Below are positions 7,611 to 8,700 of a stretch of DNA of 8,700 nucleotides, piece by piece (position 1 is the first letter of the stretch; the number at the start of each line of letters is the position of its first letter). A model generated the notes under the pieces. The model was given only the letters and a program-made list of their open reading frames with translations, was not told the DNA's origin and made no database searches. Source of the DNA: an uncultured Collinsella sp. (GTDB lineage Bacteria; Actinomycetota; Coriobacteriia; Coriobacteriales; Coriobacteriaceae); assembly GCA_900550355.1 (NCBI GenBank), contig URRT01000080.1:1-8700 (forward strand), in the 5' to 3' direction. A program made the position numbers and the translations under genes.

Positions 7611-8700
7611 ATGAAGCTCGCGCTTGCACAGATCGATATGCGCCTTGGGGATGTTGAGGGCATTTGCGGCCGCATCGAGGACCAGGCTCGTCTGGCCCAC
7701 GAGCGCGGGGCGCGCGTGCTGTGCGTTCCGGCTCCGCTCTTTATGGGCGCCATGCCCGGTGGCCTGGTGGGCGCTGCCGACTTTGAGCACGACGTGCTTG
7801 CCGGTTTGACTGGTGTCGCCGAGCGTATCCAGGAGCTTGACATGATCTGCATCGTGCCCGCGGCGGTTTCGTTTGAGGGCCAACCGCTGCTCGACTACAT
7901 GATGCTCAAGGACGGTCATGTGGTGCCGGCGCGTTCGAGCATTGCCCTGCAGCGTGGCGAGAACAACGACACGCGTTGGGCGCCGCCGGTGTTCGACGTG
8001 GACGGCGTGCGCATCGCCGTGATTTTTGACTTGGACCGCGAGCTCGAGATGTTGCCGACCGGCGTCGACCTCATCGCGTATTTCCAATTCAACGCGTTTG
8101 ACATGACCGACCGCGAGACTGCCGCCATTGCCGCCGTTCGCAGCGGCGCCTACCGCAAGATCGCATCCAAGCGCAGCGTGTGGTTTGCCTGCATGGCGCC
8201 GGTCGGTGCCTATGACGAGTCGGTGTATACCGGCGGTTCGTTTGTGCTCGACGACTGCGGTCGCGTGGTGGCCCAGGCGCCGTGTTTTGAGGAGAGCCTG
8301 CTGGTTCAGGAGATTCAGCGCGGCGTGATGCTCGATGCCCTGGAAGATCACGAACTGCCCGAGTTCCGTTCCGAGGAGTGGTTGTGGCAGGCGCTGGTGC
8401 TCGCCGTGCGCGACAACGCTCGGGCCCACGGTGCGTCGCGTGCTGTGGTGGAACTCGAGGGGGACCTGCCGTCATCCCTGCTGGCGGCGCTGGCCGTTGA
8501 CGCTCTGGGTCCGCGTAACGTAATTGGCCTGGTGCTGGGGCGCAACCGTATCTTTACGCCGGCGCAGGAGGAGGCCGAGGCTGCCCGCTGTGCCGCCGTC
8601 CGCGCCATTGCCGAGCGTCTGCACATTCGCACTGTCGAGCGCGATGCACCGGATGCGGCGCGTGTGCTCGATCGCGACGTGTCGGCGGGGACGCGCTCCA
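7611..8700 (+). CDS. NAD+ synthetase-like protein (NadE family, nitrilase plus synthetase domains), active sites degenerate, 3' end missing
   Basis: The frame is open from ATG 7611 to the window edge (363 complete codons). The layout matches glutamine-dependent NAD+ synthetase, which makes NAD+ from nicotinate adenine dinucleotide, ATP and glutamine: a nitrilase-fold amidase at 1 to about 250, then the synthetase domain from about 258. Family landmarks are clear: MKLALAQIDMRLGDVEG at the start, FDVDGVRIAVI at 128-138, WLWQALVLAVRDNARAHG at 257-274 and LLAALAVDALGPRNVIGLV at 290-308. The catalytic residues are not kept. The nitrilase glutamate (family PELxLTGYPP) is A41 in PAPLFMGAMPG. The lysine (family KxxLPNY) is about S109 in PARSSIALQ. 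The nucleophilic cysteine (family ICEDLW) is about D140 in VIFDLDREL. The ATP pyrophosphatase loop SGGxDS reads EGDLPS (283-288), and the following MPSxYSS segment reads LGRNRIFT. No frameshift or stop is present and codon use matches the neighbours. It may be a pseudoenzyme or a repurposed paralog; the C-terminal motifs are outside the window. Confidence 0.85.
   Translation, partial: MKLALAQIDMRLGDVEGICGRIEDQARLAHERGARVLCVPAPLFMGAMPGGLVGAADFEHDVLAGLTGVAERIQELDMICIVPAAVSFEGQPLLDYMMLKDGHVVPARSSIALQRGENNDTRWAPPVFDVDGVRIAVIFDLDRELEMLPTGVDLIAYFQFNAFDMTDRETAAIAAVRSGAYRKIASKRSVWFACMAPVGAYDESVYTGGSFVLDDCGRVVAQAPCFEESLLVQEIQRGVMLDALEDHELPEFRSEEWLWQALVLAVRDNARAHGASRAVVELEGDLPSSLLAALAVDALGPRNVIGLVLGRNRIFTPAQEEAEAARCAAVRAIAERLHIRTVERDAPDAARVLDRDVSAGTRS

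Noticed and set aside
7374..8429. Minus-strand open frame (351 codons) spanning dfx and the NAD synthetase-like gene
   Set aside because: It crosses two genes and the terminator between them, and its translation has no family motif; the + strand frame from 7611 carries clear NadE landmarks.

Overview
The window is a gene-dense, GC-rich stretch with strong G/C preference at third codon positions. All four genes are on the + strand. It carries most of a bacterial replicative DNA polymerase III alpha subunit (cut by the left edge), a large SWIM-SNF2 helicase, a small superoxide reductase of the desulfoferrodoxin family, and the first part of an NAD+ synthetase-like protein (cut by the right edge). 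High GC, an actinobacterial-looking DnaE with an unusual fingers segment, and a superoxide reductase typical of anaerobes together suggest an anaerobic high-GC actinobacterium, most likely a gut Coriobacteriia such as Collinsella. That placement is inference from protein character, not from a marker search.

Layout: dnaE (1-3462, 5' end missing) is followed after 38 nt by the SNF2 gene (3501-6965). The short gap with no terminator suggests co-transcription. A 165-nt intergenic stretch holding an imperfect hairpin (6994-7031) separates them from the superoxide reductase gene (7131-7493). A 117-nt gap with a strong intrinsic terminator (7540-7571) then leads into the NAD synthetase-like gene (7611 to beyond 8700). 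No RNA gene, CRISPR array, insertion sequence or phage feature was seen, and no gene-free stretch exceeds 165 nt.

Functionally the first two genes act on DNA: DnaE copies the chromosome, and the SNF2 protein is a predicted ATP-driven translocase that moves along or remodels nucleic acid-protein complexes. The superoxide reductase is an oxygen-defence enzyme for an anaerobe. The last gene is the most surprising. It has the two-domain layout of glutamine-dependent NAD+ synthetase (nitrilase-type amidase, then synthetase), but the visible catalytic residues of the amidase domain and the ATP-binding SGGxDS loop of the synthetase domain are both replaced. It therefore looks like a conserved-fold pseudoenzyme or a repurposed NadE paralog. 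Apart from this, the region reads as ordinary chromosomal core; no multi-gene defence or mobile system is visible.
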